Origin: Aureimonas sp. AU12
Lineage (GTDB): Bacteria > Pseudomonadota > Alphaproteobacteria > Rhizobiales > Rhizobiaceae
DNA: 64,000 nt
NCBI RefSeq assembly: GCF_001463705.1
Contig: NZ_BBWH01000015.1
Coordinates: 51,259-115,258 of the forward strand
Direction: 5' to 3'
Part shown: positions 42,452 through 52,053 of the stretch, piece after piece
How the letters are laid out: every line of letters begins with the position of its first letter
Numbering within the stretch: the first letter of the stretch is position 1
Notes under the pieces: model-generated
What the model was told of the DNA's origin: nothing
What the model saw: only the letters and a program-made list of their open reading frames with translations
Databases searched by the model: none
Position numbers and translations under genes: made by a program

Positions 42452-43923
42452 TCCGGCAAAGCGCTCGGGCCGAACAGCGCGAGGCGACGGCCGCGATAGG
42501 CGATCTCCAGCGCCTCGGGCGGCATATCCGCAACGTCGCGCCGGTCGGCGACGACGAGCGTGCCGCCGGGATGGGCGGCCAGCCATGAGGCCGCATCCGG
42601 GGCGGCGACGAGATCCACCGGCCGGCGGAGCCGCGCCAGGAACCCCAGTTCTCCCTGGTAGCGCCCGACGAAGCCGACCGGCGCATCCCCCTTCGCCTCG
42701 ATGAGCGCCGAGACGGGCGCGAGATCGAACTGCGCGAAGTAGAGCGGCGACGCGATGCCTTGCGCCAGCGCCAGCACCGCCACGGTGGCGAGCGAGGCGA
42801 TGCGGATGCGCTCGAGCGAAACCGGCGCCATGGCGCGCGCCAGCGCCAGCACCGTCAGCGCCAGCATCGGCACGAGATAGTGCGGCTGCTTGCCCGAGAT
42901 GGCGCTGAACACCACGAGGATGCCGAGCCCCCAGAGGAGGAGAAGGCGCGACGTGCGCCCCTCGTCGCCCTGCCCCCGCAGCGCGCGTGACAGGCGCTGC
43001 AGCGGCCGGGTGCGCCACAGATCGGGCGACAGCATCCACGGCATCGCCAGGAGCGGCAGCATGAGCAGGTAGAAGAAGACCGGGCGCGGGTGGGAGGCTT
43101 CCATATTGCCGGATATCCGCCCCGCCGACTGCTCCCAGACGAGATCCCTGGCGAACTGCCCGTCGGTCTTGAGCAGCGCCGGCACGAGCCAGAGCGCCAC
43201 CGGCAGCAGCGCGGCGAGGAAGGCCAGCCCGGCGCCGCGCGCGAAGGCGGCGCCCGACACGATCTCTCGTTTCGTGCGCCAGAGCGGATAGAGCGCGAAG
43301 GGCCAGACGACGTGGACGAGGACCACGGGCCCCTTGGCGAGGACCCCGAACCCGATCGCGAAACCCGCCAGCACCGCCCAGCGCCGGCCCCTCCCGCGCG
43401 CGAAGGCGAGGAGCGCCAGAAACGCCGAGAGGATGCAGGCCGTCAGCAGGAGATCGAACAGGACGAGGCTCGAATAGACGACGAAGGGAACGCTGCCGAG
43501 CATCAGCCACGGGATACGACGCGCGACGTCCTCGCGCTCTGGCCAGAGCGCCCGGCCCGCCTGCTGCGTCAGCCGGAGGACGAGCGAGGAGACCGCGAAG
43601 ACCACGAGCATGGCCTGCGCCCTGCCGACCCCGAAGACCGACCAAGACAGATCGATCAGCCAGAAAAGGAGCGGCGGCTTGTGGTGGTAGGGCGCGAAGT
43701 TCAGCGTCGGGACGAACCAGCCCTTCGACTGCAGCATCTCGAAGGCGACGGTGAGATAGCGCGTCTCGTCCGGCGGCAGGAGCGGGCGCGAGGCGAGCGA
43801 GGCCGCGCAGAGAAGCGCCAGCGCCAGATAGGGCGCGAGGCGCCAGACCATGCCGTGCGCTTCCGTCGCAGCGCGCGTGCCGGATGCGGTTTCCATCACG
43901 CCACCCGGCGTCGCGTCTTTCAT
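42439..43923 (-). CDS. family 39 glycosyltransferase (ArnT/Rgt-like integral membrane)
   Basis: A 494-residue membrane glycosyltransferase with about 10-12 helices. The catalytic acid is in the first periplasmic loop (RPLLPPDETRYLTVAFEML), followed by APYHHKPPLLFWLIDLSW, as in ArnT and Rhizobium RgtA-D. GVLAKGPVVLVHVVWPFALY and SAISGKQPHYLVPMLALTVL are typical helices. It transfers a sugar from a polyprenyl-phosphate donor to lipid A or core outside the membrane. The start could be Met10 instead. It converges with the LAB_N gene, overlapping by 13 bases. Confidence 0.9.
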   Translation of the reverse strand: MKDATPGGVMETASGTRAATEAHGMVWRLAPYLALALLCAASLASRPLLPPDETRYLTVAFEMLQSKGWFVPTLNFAPYHHKPPLLFWLIDLSWSVFGVGRAQAMLVVFAVSSLVLRLTQQAGRALWPEREDVARRIPWLMLGSVPFVVYSSLVLFDLLLTACILSAFLALLAFARGRGRRWAVLAGFAIGFGVLAKGPVVLVHVVWPFALYPLWRTKREIVSGAAFARGAGLAFLAALLPVALWLVPALLKTDGQFARDLVWEQSAGRISGNMEASHPRPVFFYLLMLPLLAMPWMLSPDLWRTRPLQRLSRALRGQGDEGRTSRLLLLWGLGILVVFSAISGKQPHYLVPMLALTVLALARAMAPVSLERIRIASLATVAVLALAQGIASPLYFAQFDLAPVSALIEAKGDAPVGFVGRYQGELGFLARLRRPVDLVAAPDAASWLAAHPGGTLVVADRRDVADMPPEALEIAYRGRRLALFGPSALPDQAR

Positions 43924-44191
43924 GGCGGCAGCAGCCTCTTCCAGCGTCAGGTCCCCCGCGAAGCGCGAGACCGATACGGGAGGTCCCTAGCTCGTTTCAG
44001 GCATGGGGAGATGTCCGAAACAATACCGATTGGCAATCGGGCGGACCCGATCGTGGCCAAGCGCCTGCGCGCCAAGGCTTGCGAGCCGTTTCGCCACCGG
44101 CCGTGATGGACGATCCGTATAGCGGGCGTCATGGCCCTGACGGGCGCAGCGGGTAATTCGTCGGAGCCAACGCACCCACCCGCGAGGTTCC

Positions 44192-44785
44192 ATGATCATC
44201 GACAGGCCCCGCATCCGGGTCGCGCTCCTGTGCGGCCTTCTTCTCCTCATGGCCCCCTTCGCCCTGGTGGGCCTGCGCTATGCCAGCGGCAACGTGCACG
44301 AGGTGGAGGCCGGCGTCCTCTACCGCTCGGGGCAGCTCGACGGGCCGGCCCTGCGCCGACTCGTCGCCGACAAGGGCATCCGCACGATCCTCAACCTTCG
44401 CGGCGCGCATCCGGAAGCGGACTGGTATCGGCAGGAAGTGGCGGTCGCGCGCGAAAGCGGCATCGACCATCGCTCGCTCGCGATCTCGGCGCGATCTGTG
44501 CCGGAGATGGCGACGATGATCGAGATCGCCCGGATCCTCAACGAGGCCCCGCGCCCGATCCTCGTCCACTGCCAGGGCGGTTCGGATCGCTCCGGCCTCG
44601 TCGCCGCCATCCACGAACTCGTGGTCGAGCGCTCGGACGAGGCACAGGCGGCCGGTCAGCTCTCGATCGCCTACGGTCATTTTCCCTGGCTGGGCTCGCG
44701 CACCGTCGCCATGGACCGTGCCTTTTCCCGGTTTGCGGCCTATTGGAAGGAGGAGCGGCGCGAACTCGTCGCGTTCGAGGATTGA
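44192..44785 (+). CDS. membrane-anchored dual-specificity/tyrosine-type phosphatase (HCX5R)
   Basis: A 197-residue phosphatase with an N-terminal membrane anchor (VALLCGLLLLMAPFALVGLR) and the loop HCQGGSDRSGLVAAIHE, the Cys-X5-Arg active site of tyrosine and dual-specificity phosphatases. NVHEVEAGVLYRSGQLDG and GIRTILNLRGAHPEADWY are also typical. The anchor suggests the catalytic part faces the periplasm. Caulobacter CtpA, a related phosphatase, is linked to lipid A dephosphorylation. Given the adjacent Rgt-like genes, a lipid phosphate is as likely a substrate as phosphotyrosine. It precedes a two-component system by 14 bp. Confidence 0.85.
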   Translation: MIIDRPRIRVALLCGLLLLMAPFALVGLRYASGNVHEVEAGVLYRSGQLDGPALRRLVADKGIRTILNLRGAHPEADWYRQEVAVARESGIDHRSLAISARSVPEMATMIEIARILNEAPRPILVHCQGGSDRSGLVAAIHELVVERSDEAQAAGQLSIAYGHFPWLGSRTVAMDRAFSRFAAYWKEERRELVAFED

Positions 44786-44799
44786 CGGAACCGCCATCG

Positions 44800-45477
44800 A
44801 TGAAGATCCTGGTGATCGAGGACGACGAACAGACGGCGGCCTATGTGCAGACCGGCCTTCGCCAGGAAGGCCACGACGTCGATCACTGCGCCAGCGGCCC
44901 CAACGGCCTCGAACTCGCCGTCTCGCGCGACTACGACGTCCTCGTGATCGACCGCATGCTGCCGGGCCTCGACGGGCTTTCGATCGTGCGGGCCCTTCGC
45001 GCCGCGCGGCGCGACACGCCGGTCCTGTTCCTGACCTCGATCGGCGGCGTCGACGACCGGGTCGAGGGCCTGGAGGCCGGCGGCGACGACTACCTTCTCA
45101 AGCCCTTCGCCTTCTCGGAGCTGCTGGCGCGGCTGAACGCGCTCGGCCGCCGGGCGCCCTCGAAGCGCGAGGAAACCGTGCTCAAGGTCGGCGGCCTGGA
45201 GATGAACCTCATCGCCCGCACGGTGCTGCGCGACGGCCAGCCGATCGACCTGCAGCCGCGCGAGTTCCGCCTCCTCGAATACCTAATGCGCAATCGCGGC
45301 CGCGTGCTGACGCGCACCATGTTGCTCGAGCGGGTCTGGGACTTCCACTTCGATCCCAAGACCAACGTCGTCGAGACCCATATCAGCCGGCTTCGCGCCA
45401 AGGTCGACAAGCCCTTCGCGGCGGAGATGATCCGCACCGTGCGCGGCGCCGGATACGCGCTCCATGCGCCTGCCTGA
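44800..45477 (+). CDS. OmpR/PhoB-family response regulator
   Basis: A 225-residue two-domain regulator. The receiver has the acidic pair in ILVIEDDEQTAAYVQ, the phosphorylated Asp in DVLVIDRMLPGLDGLSI, the switch Thr/Ser in LFLTSIGG and Lys in YLLKPFAFSELLARL. The winged-helix output domain has LQPREFRLLEYLMRNRGRVL, TRTMLLERVWDFHFDPKTNV and VETHISRLRAKVDKPF. It overlaps the kinase gene by 14 bases, so the pair is co-expressed. A probable operon with the phosphatase gene suggests control of envelope genes. Confidence 0.94.
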   Translation: MKILVIEDDEQTAAYVQTGLRQEGHDVDHCASGPNGLELAVSRDYDVLVIDRMLPGLDGLSIVRALRAARRDTPVLFLTSIGGVDDRVEGLEAGGDDYLLKPFAFSELLARLNALGRRAPSKREETVLKVGGLEMNLIARTVLRDGQPIDLQPREFRLLEYLMRNRGRVLTRTMLLERVWDFHFDPKTNVVETHISRLRAKVDKPFAAEMIRTVRGAGYALHAPA

Positions 45478-46891
45478 CCAGTTCCGCTCGACGTCCTTCC
45501 GGCTGGGCACCTTCTATGCGGGGCTCTTCCTTCTTTCGGTGATGGCGATCCTCGGCACGATCTATCTCGCCGCAACCGCCGAGGTCGCCGGCATCGTGCG
45601 GCTCTCCGTGGTGGAGGACATGGACACGTTCCGCGAGGCGTTCCAGACGGGCGGCGGCGATGGCTTGCACGCGCTCGTCGAGGATCGGGTGAAGGGCGCG
45701 AGCGACGAGCACTTCTATCTCCTCACCGATGGCTCGGGCGCCGAGATTGCCGGCAACGTGCCGCCGGGCGTCTGGCGCAGCGGCTGGAGCGAGTGGAAGG
45801 TGGACGGCGCGACGGTCGCGGCGAGCCCCGCGCTCGCCGATGCCGCGGCGAAGAACTCCGACCGCGAGGTCCGGCTCTTCGCCCTCGGCGAGACCCTCGG
45901 GCCCTTCCACGTGCTGGCGGCCCGCAACTCCCATGTCCTCGACGAGACGCAGGAGATCATCCTCGCGGGCCTCCTCTGGGGCAGTTTGGTAACGAGCCTC
46001 TTGGCACTCGGCGGCGGCTACGTCGTCAGCATCGGCCCGACGCGCCGGGTGGACGCGATCGCCGCCGCCATGCGCATCGTCTCGGACGGACGCTTCGACA
46101 AGCGGCTGCCGGTCAGCGGGCGGCGTGACGAGCTCGACCGTCTGTCGAGCGACATCAACGGCATGCTGTCGCGCATCGAGGTGCTGATGAGCAGTCTCAA
46201 GCAGGTCTCCACCGACATCGCCCACGACCTGCGCACCCCGCTCGCCCGCATGCGCCAGCGGCTGGAAGGCGCCCAGCGCGATGCCGCCAACCCGATTGAT
46301 CTGCGCGAGGCGATCGACAGCGCGGTGGTCGAGACGGACTTGATCATCGAGACCTTCAACGCGCTCCTGCGCATCGCCCAGATCGAAGCCGGCGCCCGAA
46401 AGGCCAAGTTTCGCCGGATCGATCTCTCGCAGCTCCTGTCGGAGATCCACGACGTCTTCGAGACCGTAGCGGAGGAAAGCGGCCACCGGCTCGAACTCGC
46501 CGTGTCGCCCGGCCAGGTCATCGAGGGCGACCGCGATCTCCTACAGCAACTCTTCGCCAACCTCGTCGAGAACGCCATCACCCATGTCCCCGCCCCCGCC
46601 GCGATCCGGCTCGCGGCCCACGCCGCGGAACCGAGCGGCGTCGTCGTCGAGGTGTCCGACGACGGGCCGGGCGTGCCGGCCGAAGAGCGCGAGCGGATCT
46701 TCCGGCGGCTCTATCGGCTCGACCGCAGCCGGACGACGCCGGGCAACGGCCTCGGCCTCGCCCTCGCCGCGGCCATCGTCGAACTGCACGGCGGCACCAT
46801 CGAGGCGAGGGACGGCGATCCCGGCCTGACGATCCGCGTCGCCTTCCCCACCTCCGGCGGGACCGGCCGATCGCCGCGGCCGGCCGGCTGA
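45464..46891 (+). CDS. sensor histidine kinase, partner of the OmpR-type regulator
   Basis: A 475-residue membrane kinase. The first helix (FYAGLFLLSVMAILGTIYLA) and a second near residues 165-190 (LAGLLWGSLVTSLLALGGGY) enclose a periplasmic sensor domain of about 120 residues. A HAMP region follows. HisKA contains the phosphorylated His in VSTDIAHDLRTPLARMRQRL. The ATPase domain has NLVENAITHV, VSDDGPGVPAEERERIFRRL and GNGLGLALAAAIVELHGG. The signal sensed is unknown. It ends before a convergent TRAP binding-protein gene. Confidence 0.93.
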   Translation: MRLPDQFRSTSFRLGTFYAGLFLLSVMAILGTIYLAATAEVAGIVRLSVVEDMDTFREAFQTGGGDGLHALVEDRVKGASDEHFYLLTDGSGAEIAGNVPPGVWRSGWSEWKVDGATVAASPALADAAAKNSDREVRLFALGETLGPFHVLAARNSHVLDETQEIILAGLLWGSLVTSLLALGGGYVVSIGPTRRVDAIAAAMRIVSDGRFDKRLPVSGRRDELDRLSSDINGMLSRIEVLMSSLKQVSTDIAHDLRTPLARMRQRLEGAQRDAANPIDLREAIDSAVVETDLIIETFNALLRIAQIEAGARKAKFRRIDLSQLLSEIHDVFETVAEESGHRLELAVSPGQVIEGDRDLLQQLFANLVENAITHVPAPAAIRLAAHAAEPSGVVVEVSDDGPGVPAEERERIFRRLYRLDRSRTTPGNGLGLALAAAIVELHGGTIEARDGDPGLTIRVAFPTSGGTGRSPRPAG

Positions 46892-46967
46892 CGAGCCCCC
46901 CCTCGCGCCGTCGTCCTGGCCACCGGCGCGATCCGATCGGCCCGCTGTGACGCGCAAGCGCGCGGGT

Positions 46968-47969
46968 TCAGGCCCGCGCGGCCGTCTCGATCTCGGCGAC
47001 GAACTGGCCGTAGCCGAGGTTCTTCCACAGACGCGCCACCGGTGCCGTCGCCGCGATGAAGGGCACGGGATCGACCTCGATGACCTGGACGCCCGGCGTC
47101 GCCCGGCAGGTCGCGAGGGCCTTGTCCTGCGCAAGCTGCATGGCGGTGCGCTGCGCCGTTGCCGCCTCGTGCGCCGCTGCCAGAACCACGTCGAGATCGG
47201 CGCCCAGCCGCTCGCGCGTCGCCTGCGTCATCAGCAGCGGCGAGCATTCCCACTTGTGAGCCGTGAGGCTGATGAAGGGATTGACCTCCTGGAAGCCGAG
47301 TTCGCAAATGTTCGTCGGCGGATTTTCCTGTCCGTCGACGACGCCCTTTTCGAGCGCTGCGCGCACCTCGCGATAGGAAATCGTCTTTGTCGCCGCGCCG
47401 AGCGTCTGGAAGATGTCGGTGGTCATCGGATCGCTGGGTGTGCGCATGCGAAGCCCCGCCACGTCCTTCGGCTCGCGGATCGGGCGCCTGGAATTGGTCA
47501 TGTGGCGCACGCCATTGTCGAAGTAGCCGAGGCAGAAGAGCTTGGCGGCCTCGAAACGACCGTTCACGTGCTGCCCGACAGGACCGTCCGCGATGGCCAG
47601 CGCCGCCGCCGCATCGCGGAACAGGAACGGCAGGCCGAAGATAGCAAGCTCCGGCACGACGGCCGAGGCTGCGCCCTGGGCATTCAGCGTCAGGTCGAGT
47701 TCGCCCGACACGAGGCGCTTCATCATCTCGCCGTCATTGCCGAAGGCGGCGTTGGGTCCGACCTCGATCGAGACCCGGCCCTGCGTGCCGCGCCGCACCG
47801 CGTCGGCGATCGCCAGCATGGCGAAATGCTTGCTGTGGGTCTCGGACGATCCGTGACCGAGGCGCAGCGACGTCGCCGCGCGGGCGCCGGTCGGGCGCAG
47901 CACGAAAGGGGCCGCGAGGAGGGAGGCGGATCCGAGAAGGAAGCCGCGGCGGTGCAGATTGGCCATCAT
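46968..47969 (-). CDS. TRAP-type (DctP) solute-binding protein without adjacent permease
   Basis: A 333-residue periplasmic binding protein of the DctP family. A Tat-like signal (LHRRGFLLGSASLLAAPFVL) ends near GARA. Family blocks are LRLGHGSSETHSKHFAMLAI, GPNAAFGNDGEMMKRLVSGE, the ligand Arg in VAGLRMRTPSDPMTTDIFQT, and VVDGQENPPTNICELGFQEV. DctP proteins bind carboxylates. No DctQ or DctM gene is in this window, while a chemoreceptor gene lies 36 bp upstream on the same strand. It may therefore serve chemotaxis as well as, or instead of, transport. A second ATG three bases in is equally possible. Confidence 0.9.
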   Translation of the reverse strand: MMANLHRRGFLLGSASLLAAPFVLRPTGARAATSLRLGHGSSETHSKHFAMLAIADAVRRGTQGRVSIEVGPNAAFGNDGEMMKRLVSGELDLTLNAQGAASAVVPELAIFGLPFLFRDAAAALAIADGPVGQHVNGRFEAAKLFCLGYFDNGVRHMTNSRRPIREPKDVAGLRMRTPSDPMTTDIFQTLGAATKTISYREVRAALEKGVVDGQENPPTNICELGFQEVNPFISLTAHKWECSPLLMTQATRERLGADLDVVLAAAHEAATAQRTAMQLAQDKALATCRATPGVQVIEVDPVPFIAATAPVARLWKNLGYGQFVAEIETAARA

Positions 47970-48005
47970 GAGAAGCTCGCTTGAAATCGGCGGAGAAGGG
48001 CGGGG

Positions 48006-50039
48006 TCAGGCGTGTCGGCGCTGGCGCGGGATCGACACCGGCGTCAGGTTCGCGCGTCTCGTCCTTGCCGGACGCTCGCCAGCGCCCCGGTGCTCGAATG
48101 CCTGCGTCGCCCCCTCACCCAGCGGAGGGCCGCCCGGCATCTGCAGGGACAGGGCCGTCTGGGCTTCGCCAAGCGCCAGGCCTTCTTCCGTCTCGAGACG
48201 GAAGAAGGCCGCGCGATCCTCGAGCGTCCGCGCTTCTCCCGACAGCTGTTCGGCGGTCGCCGACATCTCGTTCGCCGCGCCGGCATTGGCCTGCGTGACC
48301 TGGTCCAGCTGCTGAATGGCCTGGTTGATCTGATCGATGCCGACCGACTGTTCGCGGCAGGCGGCCGAGATTTCGGTGACGAGTTCGGCGGTGCGCTGGA
48401 TGTCGGGAACCAGTTCTTCCAGCTGGCGTCCGGCATCCTCGGAACTGTTCAACGTCGACAGGGAAAGCGCACTGATCTCGCTCGCCGCGAGGGCCGAGCG
48501 CTCGGCGAGCTTGCGCACTTCCGATGCGACCACCGCGAAGCCCTTGCCGTGCTGGCCGGCCCGCGCCGCCTCGATCGCGGCGTTCAACGCCAGGAGATCG
48601 GTCTGGCGGGCGATCTCCTGAATGACATGGATGCGTTCGGCGATGGAGCGCATCGCTTCCACCGACGTCAGCACCGCCTGGCCCGTCGCCTGCGCGCGCT
48701 GGCTGGCCTGTGCCGCGATGCGCTCGGTCGTCGAGGCGTTGTCGGCGTTCTGGCGCACGTTCGCCGCCATCTCCTCGATCGCGGCGGAGGCCTGCTCGGA
48801 CGCTGCGGCCTGCTCGGTGGAGCCGGACGACAGCTGTTCGGCGGTCTGCGCCGACAGGGTCGATCCCGACGAGACCTGTCCGGCCGACTGCCGGACGCTG
48901 CCGATGATCTCGCGCAGACGAAGGCGCATAGTGCCCATGGACACCAGCAGATCGCCGATCTCGTCGCGGCCCTGGGGTGTGATGTCCTGCGTCACGTCGC
49001 CAGAAGCGATGGCGTTGACGTGATCCACGGCGCGGCGAAGCCGACGCGAGATCGAAAAGGCCAGCCAGCCCGCGACGGCCAGACCCGCGGCGATGCCGGC
49101 GAGGATCGAGCCGATGAGGACGTTGCGCGTCCATTCGTAGGTCGCAAGCGACTGGGTCAGCGTGTCCGCTGCGCCCGACTGCGCCTGCAGGACGAGGTTG
49201 CCGAGACTGATCGACAGGTCGCCCGCGGCCGGAACCACCTTCTGATTGAGATCGGCGAATGCGACGTCCGACCAGTTCTTGGTTCCGACATCCGCGTAGC
49301 GTCGCATGCGATCCGACGCGACCGACCACTGGATGTCGATCTGTGCCAACGCGGCGGAGGAGGCGAAAGCGCGGATGGCGTCCAAGGCGGTCGAGAACCG
49401 CTTGATCGCCTCGTTCAGCGCTTCGGTCTCCGCCTGGATTCGTCCGGTCTCGCTCCAACCGAGCGTCGACAGCGTTGCCGCCATCGCACTCGAGAGCGCA
49501 CCGCGCATGACTGCGATCTCGGCCGCCGCCGCCTCGTTGCCCTCCAGCAGGTGCTCGATCCCATCGAGCTCGGCGGTGACGCTCGTCATGACCGGCGATA
49601 ACACCGACAGAGCCGAATCCTGGAAGGCGATGTCGACGCTGGCGATGGTCTGGAGCGTCTGGTCCGACATGGTTCGAAGGGCTTCGAACTTCGGCGTCAA
49701 CTCCCGCACGTCACCCTGACGCTCGGGCGGAAGGCTGGCGCTGAAGCGGTCGATTTCCTGCGAGATCGTCGTCCAAGCGCCTTCGTATTCCTGCAGGAGC
49801 CCGACGAGCGAGGCACTGTCGGGAACCGTCATGCCGCGAAGGATCGCGCGGCGGACGTCCATGAGCCCGGTCTGCAGCGCCTGAGCGGCCTGCACCTGAA
49901 CGAACTGGCGCTCGGCGAACCGGTCCATTGCGTTCTTGCTCTCGCGAAGGCTCGACACCCCTAGGACGCCCGATCCCGCCAGCATGAGCAGCAGAAGGGT
50001 CGACGACCCGACGAGCTTGGCCTTGATTCCGATACGCAC
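48006..50039 (-). CDS. methyl-accepting chemotaxis protein
   Basis: A 677-residue chemoreceptor. A first helix ([20 protein letters not shown]) is followed by a periplasmic helical sensor domain of about 280 residues. The second helix is [24 protein letters not shown] ([20 protein letters not shown]) leads to the cytoplasmic coiled coil, with the kinase-binding tip [20 protein letters not shown]. The C-terminal tail is long and basic, without an NWETF-type tether. I set the start at GTG because GGAG stands 8 bases before it; an ATG 69 bases upstream gives a longer form. The TRAP-type binding protein downstream may supply its ligand. Confidence 0.9.
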   Translation of the reverse strand: MRIGIKAKLVGSSTLLLLMLAGSGVLGVSSLRESKNAMDRFAERQFVQVQAAQALQTGLMDVRRAILRGMTVPDSASLVGLLQEYEGAWTTISQEIDRFSASLPPERQGDVRELTPKFEALRTMSDQTLQTIASVDIAFQDSALSVLSPVMTSVTAELDGIEHLLEGNEAAAAEIAVMRGALSSAMAATLSTLGWSETGRIQAETEALNEAIKRFSTALDAIRAFASSAALAQIDIQWSVASDRMRRYADVGTKNWSDVAFADLNQKVVPAAGDLSISLGNLVLQAQSGAADTLTQSLATYEWTRNVLIGSILAGIAAGLAVAGWLAFSISRRLRRAVDHVNAIASGDVTQDITPQGRDEIGDLLVSMGTMRLRLREIIGSVRQSAGQVSSGSTLSAQTAEQLSSGSTEQAAASEQASAAIEEMAANVRQNADNASTTERIAAQASQRAQATGQAVLTSVEAMRSIAERIHVIQEIARQTDLLALNAAIEAARAGQHGKGFAVVASEVRKLAERSALAASEISALSLSTLNSSEDAGRQLEELVPDIQRTAELVTEISAACREQSVGIDQINQAIQQLDQVTQANAGAANEMSATAEQLSGEARTLEDRAAFFRLETEEGLALGEAQTALSLQMPGGPPLGEGATQAFEHRGAGERPARTRRANLTPVSIPRQRRHA

Positions 50040-50402
50040 GCGACGGACTCCGTTCGGGAATAGCTTGATCGTTTCAAGTCTATCCGCAAACAATGAAGAA
50101 CGTCTCAAGCTAAGCTGCCGCTCCCGAGCACGACAATAAGCAGGCAGACTTGCTGATCCGCATGTCTAAGTATGGACATCAGAATCGGCAGGTGAATACG
50201 AATTCTCGTTTCATCCGACATGCTCGGCAAGGACCGATCCTCACCCCCTGGTTGCTACAAGCCGCCACAACTTCCATTCGGGCGTGCTTGCAATCGACCA
50301 GTTCATCGTGCCGTCGATGCTCGTCACGGCCGATACCACGACGAATGCGATCGGCTGCCGAGAATTCGCGGCAGCCGATCGGGGCGGGCGGGCCGGGGCG
50401 GC
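50040..50402. other. 363-bp intergenic region between chemoreceptor and ABC binding-protein genes
   Basis: No gene is recognised. The left end should hold the chemoreceptor promoter. It includes the dyad CTTGA-TCGTT-TCAAG (50064-50078), exact in both arms and about 25 bp before the GTG start. The right end has the terminator-like hairpin listed separately. The middle is AT-richer than the rest of the window but shows no tRNA or convincing small gene. Confidence 0.5.
50349..50380 (-). terminator. strong stem-loop after the ABC transporter operon
   Basis: GATCGGCTGCCG and CGGCAGCCGATC form a perfect 12-bp stem with an 8-nt loop, 22 bp beyond the stop of the leftward binding-protein gene. There is no T-run on the minus strand, so it may act as a weak terminator or a 3' end stabiliser. 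Confidence 0.6.
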
Positions 50403-51248
50403 TTACGGGATGGGCTGGAACTTCAGTTCGCCGAGCGGCACGACCTTGTCGGTGCGCGTCATCTTGTACTCGGTCGTCGGTCCCAGCCACTTGTTCCAGG
50501 CGGCGTTGATCTCGCCGGCCTCGTCCATGGTGCGCAGGGTTTCGTTGACCTTGGCCAGAAGCGCGTCCTCGCCCTTCATCATGCCGATCGCCACCGGCTG
50601 GTAGAGCATCGGCGTCTCGATCATCTTCAGCGGCACGCCTGCGGTCTGCGACTGGTTGACGAGCTTGGTGATCGTCATGGTGTTGGCCACCATGCCGCGC
50701 GCCTTGTTCTGCTGCACCGCCATGAAGGCCGAGCCCGTGTCCTGGAAGGTCAGGGGATCGGAGCCGTTCATCTTGATCGCCGCTTCCGAGGTCGAGCCCT
50801 TGGTGGAGGCGATGCGCTTGTCCTTGAAGTCGTCCTTGGTGACGCCGGGATCGCTGGCCTTCACCGCCAGCATCTCCTTGGCGAGATAGTAGGGATCGCT
50901 GAACTGGATCTGCTCGGCGCGGCCGAGCGTGTAGGCGAGGTTGGCGATCGTCAGGTCGACGCGGCCGAGCTTGACCTCGGGCACGCGGGCCTCGACGGAG
51001 AGCGGCGTGATCTCGGCCTTCACGCCGAGATGCTTGGCGATCAGGGTGCACAGGTCGACGTCGAAGCCGACCATCTCGCGCGTCTGCGCATCGGGCGCGG
51101 CGAACGGCGGCACGTCGGCGAAGGTGCCGCATTTGAGCGTCCCCGCGGCCTGGATGTCGGCGAGCTTGTCGGCCTTGGCGGCCGAAACGCCGGCGGCGAG
51201 ACCGAGGACGATCAGCGAGGCGCTGAGGGCATATCGTTCGATGAGCAT
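50403..51248 (-). CDS. polar amino acid-type ABC transporter substrate-binding protein
   Basis: A 281-residue family 3 periplasmic binding protein. The Sec signal (ALSASLIVLGLAAGVSA, cleaved near AKA-DK) precedes LADIQAAGTLKCGTFADVPP, REMVGFDVDLCTLIAKHLGV, DLTIANLAYTLGRAEQIQFS and PYYLAKEMLAVKA. These proteins bind amino acids or related zwitterions. It is last in the SDR-permease-permease-ATPase-binding protein operon. With a PxpABC-like set upstream, the ligand could be a lactam or amino acid derivative such as 5-oxoproline. Confidence 0.93.
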   Translation of the reverse strand: MLIERYALSASLIVLGLAAGVSAAKADKLADIQAAGTLKCGTFADVPPFAAPDAQTREMVGFDVDLCTLIAKHLGVKAEITPLSVEARVPEVKLGRVDLTIANLAYTLGRAEQIQFSDPYYLAKEMLAVKASDPGVTKDDFKDKRIASTKGSTSEAAIKMNGSDPLTFQDTGSAFMAVQQNKARGMVANTMTITKLVNQSQTAGVPLKMIETPMLYQPVAIGMMKGEDALLAKVNETLRTMDEAGEINAAWNKWLGPTTEYKMTRTDKVVPLGELKFQPIP

Positions 51249-51274
51249 GCAGGTCTCCTAGCGGGGTTGAAACG

Positions 51275-52039
51275 TCAGTGGCGAAGGTCCGACAGGAAGC
51301 GCCGGGCGCGCGGGTGCTGCGGATCGGTGAAGAAGGTCTCGGGATCGGCGCTTTCGAGGATGCGGCCCGCATCCATGAACCAGATCCGGTCGGCGACCTC
51401 GCGGGCAAAGCCCATCTCGTGCGTGACGCAGATCATCGTCATCCCGTCGGCCGCCAGGCTCTTCATCACGGCCAGGACCTCGCCGACCATTTCGGGATCG
51501 AGCGCCGAGGTCGGCTCGTCGAAGAGCATGGCCGGCGGCTCCATCGCGAGGGCGCGGGCGATGGCGACCCGCTGCTGCTGGCCGCCGGAGAGCTGCGCGG
51601 GATAGGCGCCAGCCTTGTCGGCGAGCCCGACGCGGTCCAGCAGCGCCATCGCCTTGTCCTTCGCGACGTCCCTGGCCAGGCCGTTGATGCGGATCGGCGA
51701 GAGCGTGACGTTCTCCAGCGTCGAGAGATGCGGGAAGAGGTTGAAGCTCTGGAACACGAAGCCGACGCGCGAGCGCAGCCGGTTGAGATCGGCCCGGCGC
51801 AGGCGCCCCGTCACCTCCTGCCCGTCGAAGCTGATCGAGCCCGAGTCGATCTCCTCCAGCCGGTTCACCGTGCGGATCAGCGTCGACTTGCCCGAGCCCG
51901 AGGGACCGCAGACCACCAGAACCTCGCCCTTTGCGACGGAGGCGTCGATGTCGACGAGGGCGTGATACTCGCCATAGTGCTTGTTGACGCGGGAGAAGCG
52001 GATCATGGCGGAGGCGTCGCTCCCCTTCGGATCGGTCAT
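51275..52039 (-). CDS. polar amino acid-type ABC transporter ATP-binding protein
   Basis: A 254-residue ATPase of the GlnQ/HisP branch. Walker A is [20 protein letters not shown], the Q-loop [18 protein letters not shown], the signature [19 protein letters not shown], Walker [21 protein letters not shown] and the H-loop [17 protein letters not shown]. It powers uptake through the two permeases upstream. The start at [18 protein letters not shown] gives family length. The gap to the preceding permease gene is 14 bp. Confidence 0.95.
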   Translation of the reverse strand: MTDPKGSDASAMIRFSRVNKHYGEYHALVDIDASVAKGEVLVVCGPSGSGKSTLIRTVNRLEEIDSGSISFDGQEVTGRLRRADLNRLRSRVGFVFQSFNLFPHLSTLENVTLSPIRINGLARDVAKDKAMALLDRVGLADKAGAYPAQLSGGQQQRVAIARALAMEPPAMLFDEPTSALDPEMVGEVLAVMKSLAADGMTMICVTHEMGFAREVADRIWFMDAGRILESADPETFFTDPQHPRARRFLSDLRH

Positions 52040-52053
52040 GGCGACGGTCCTTC

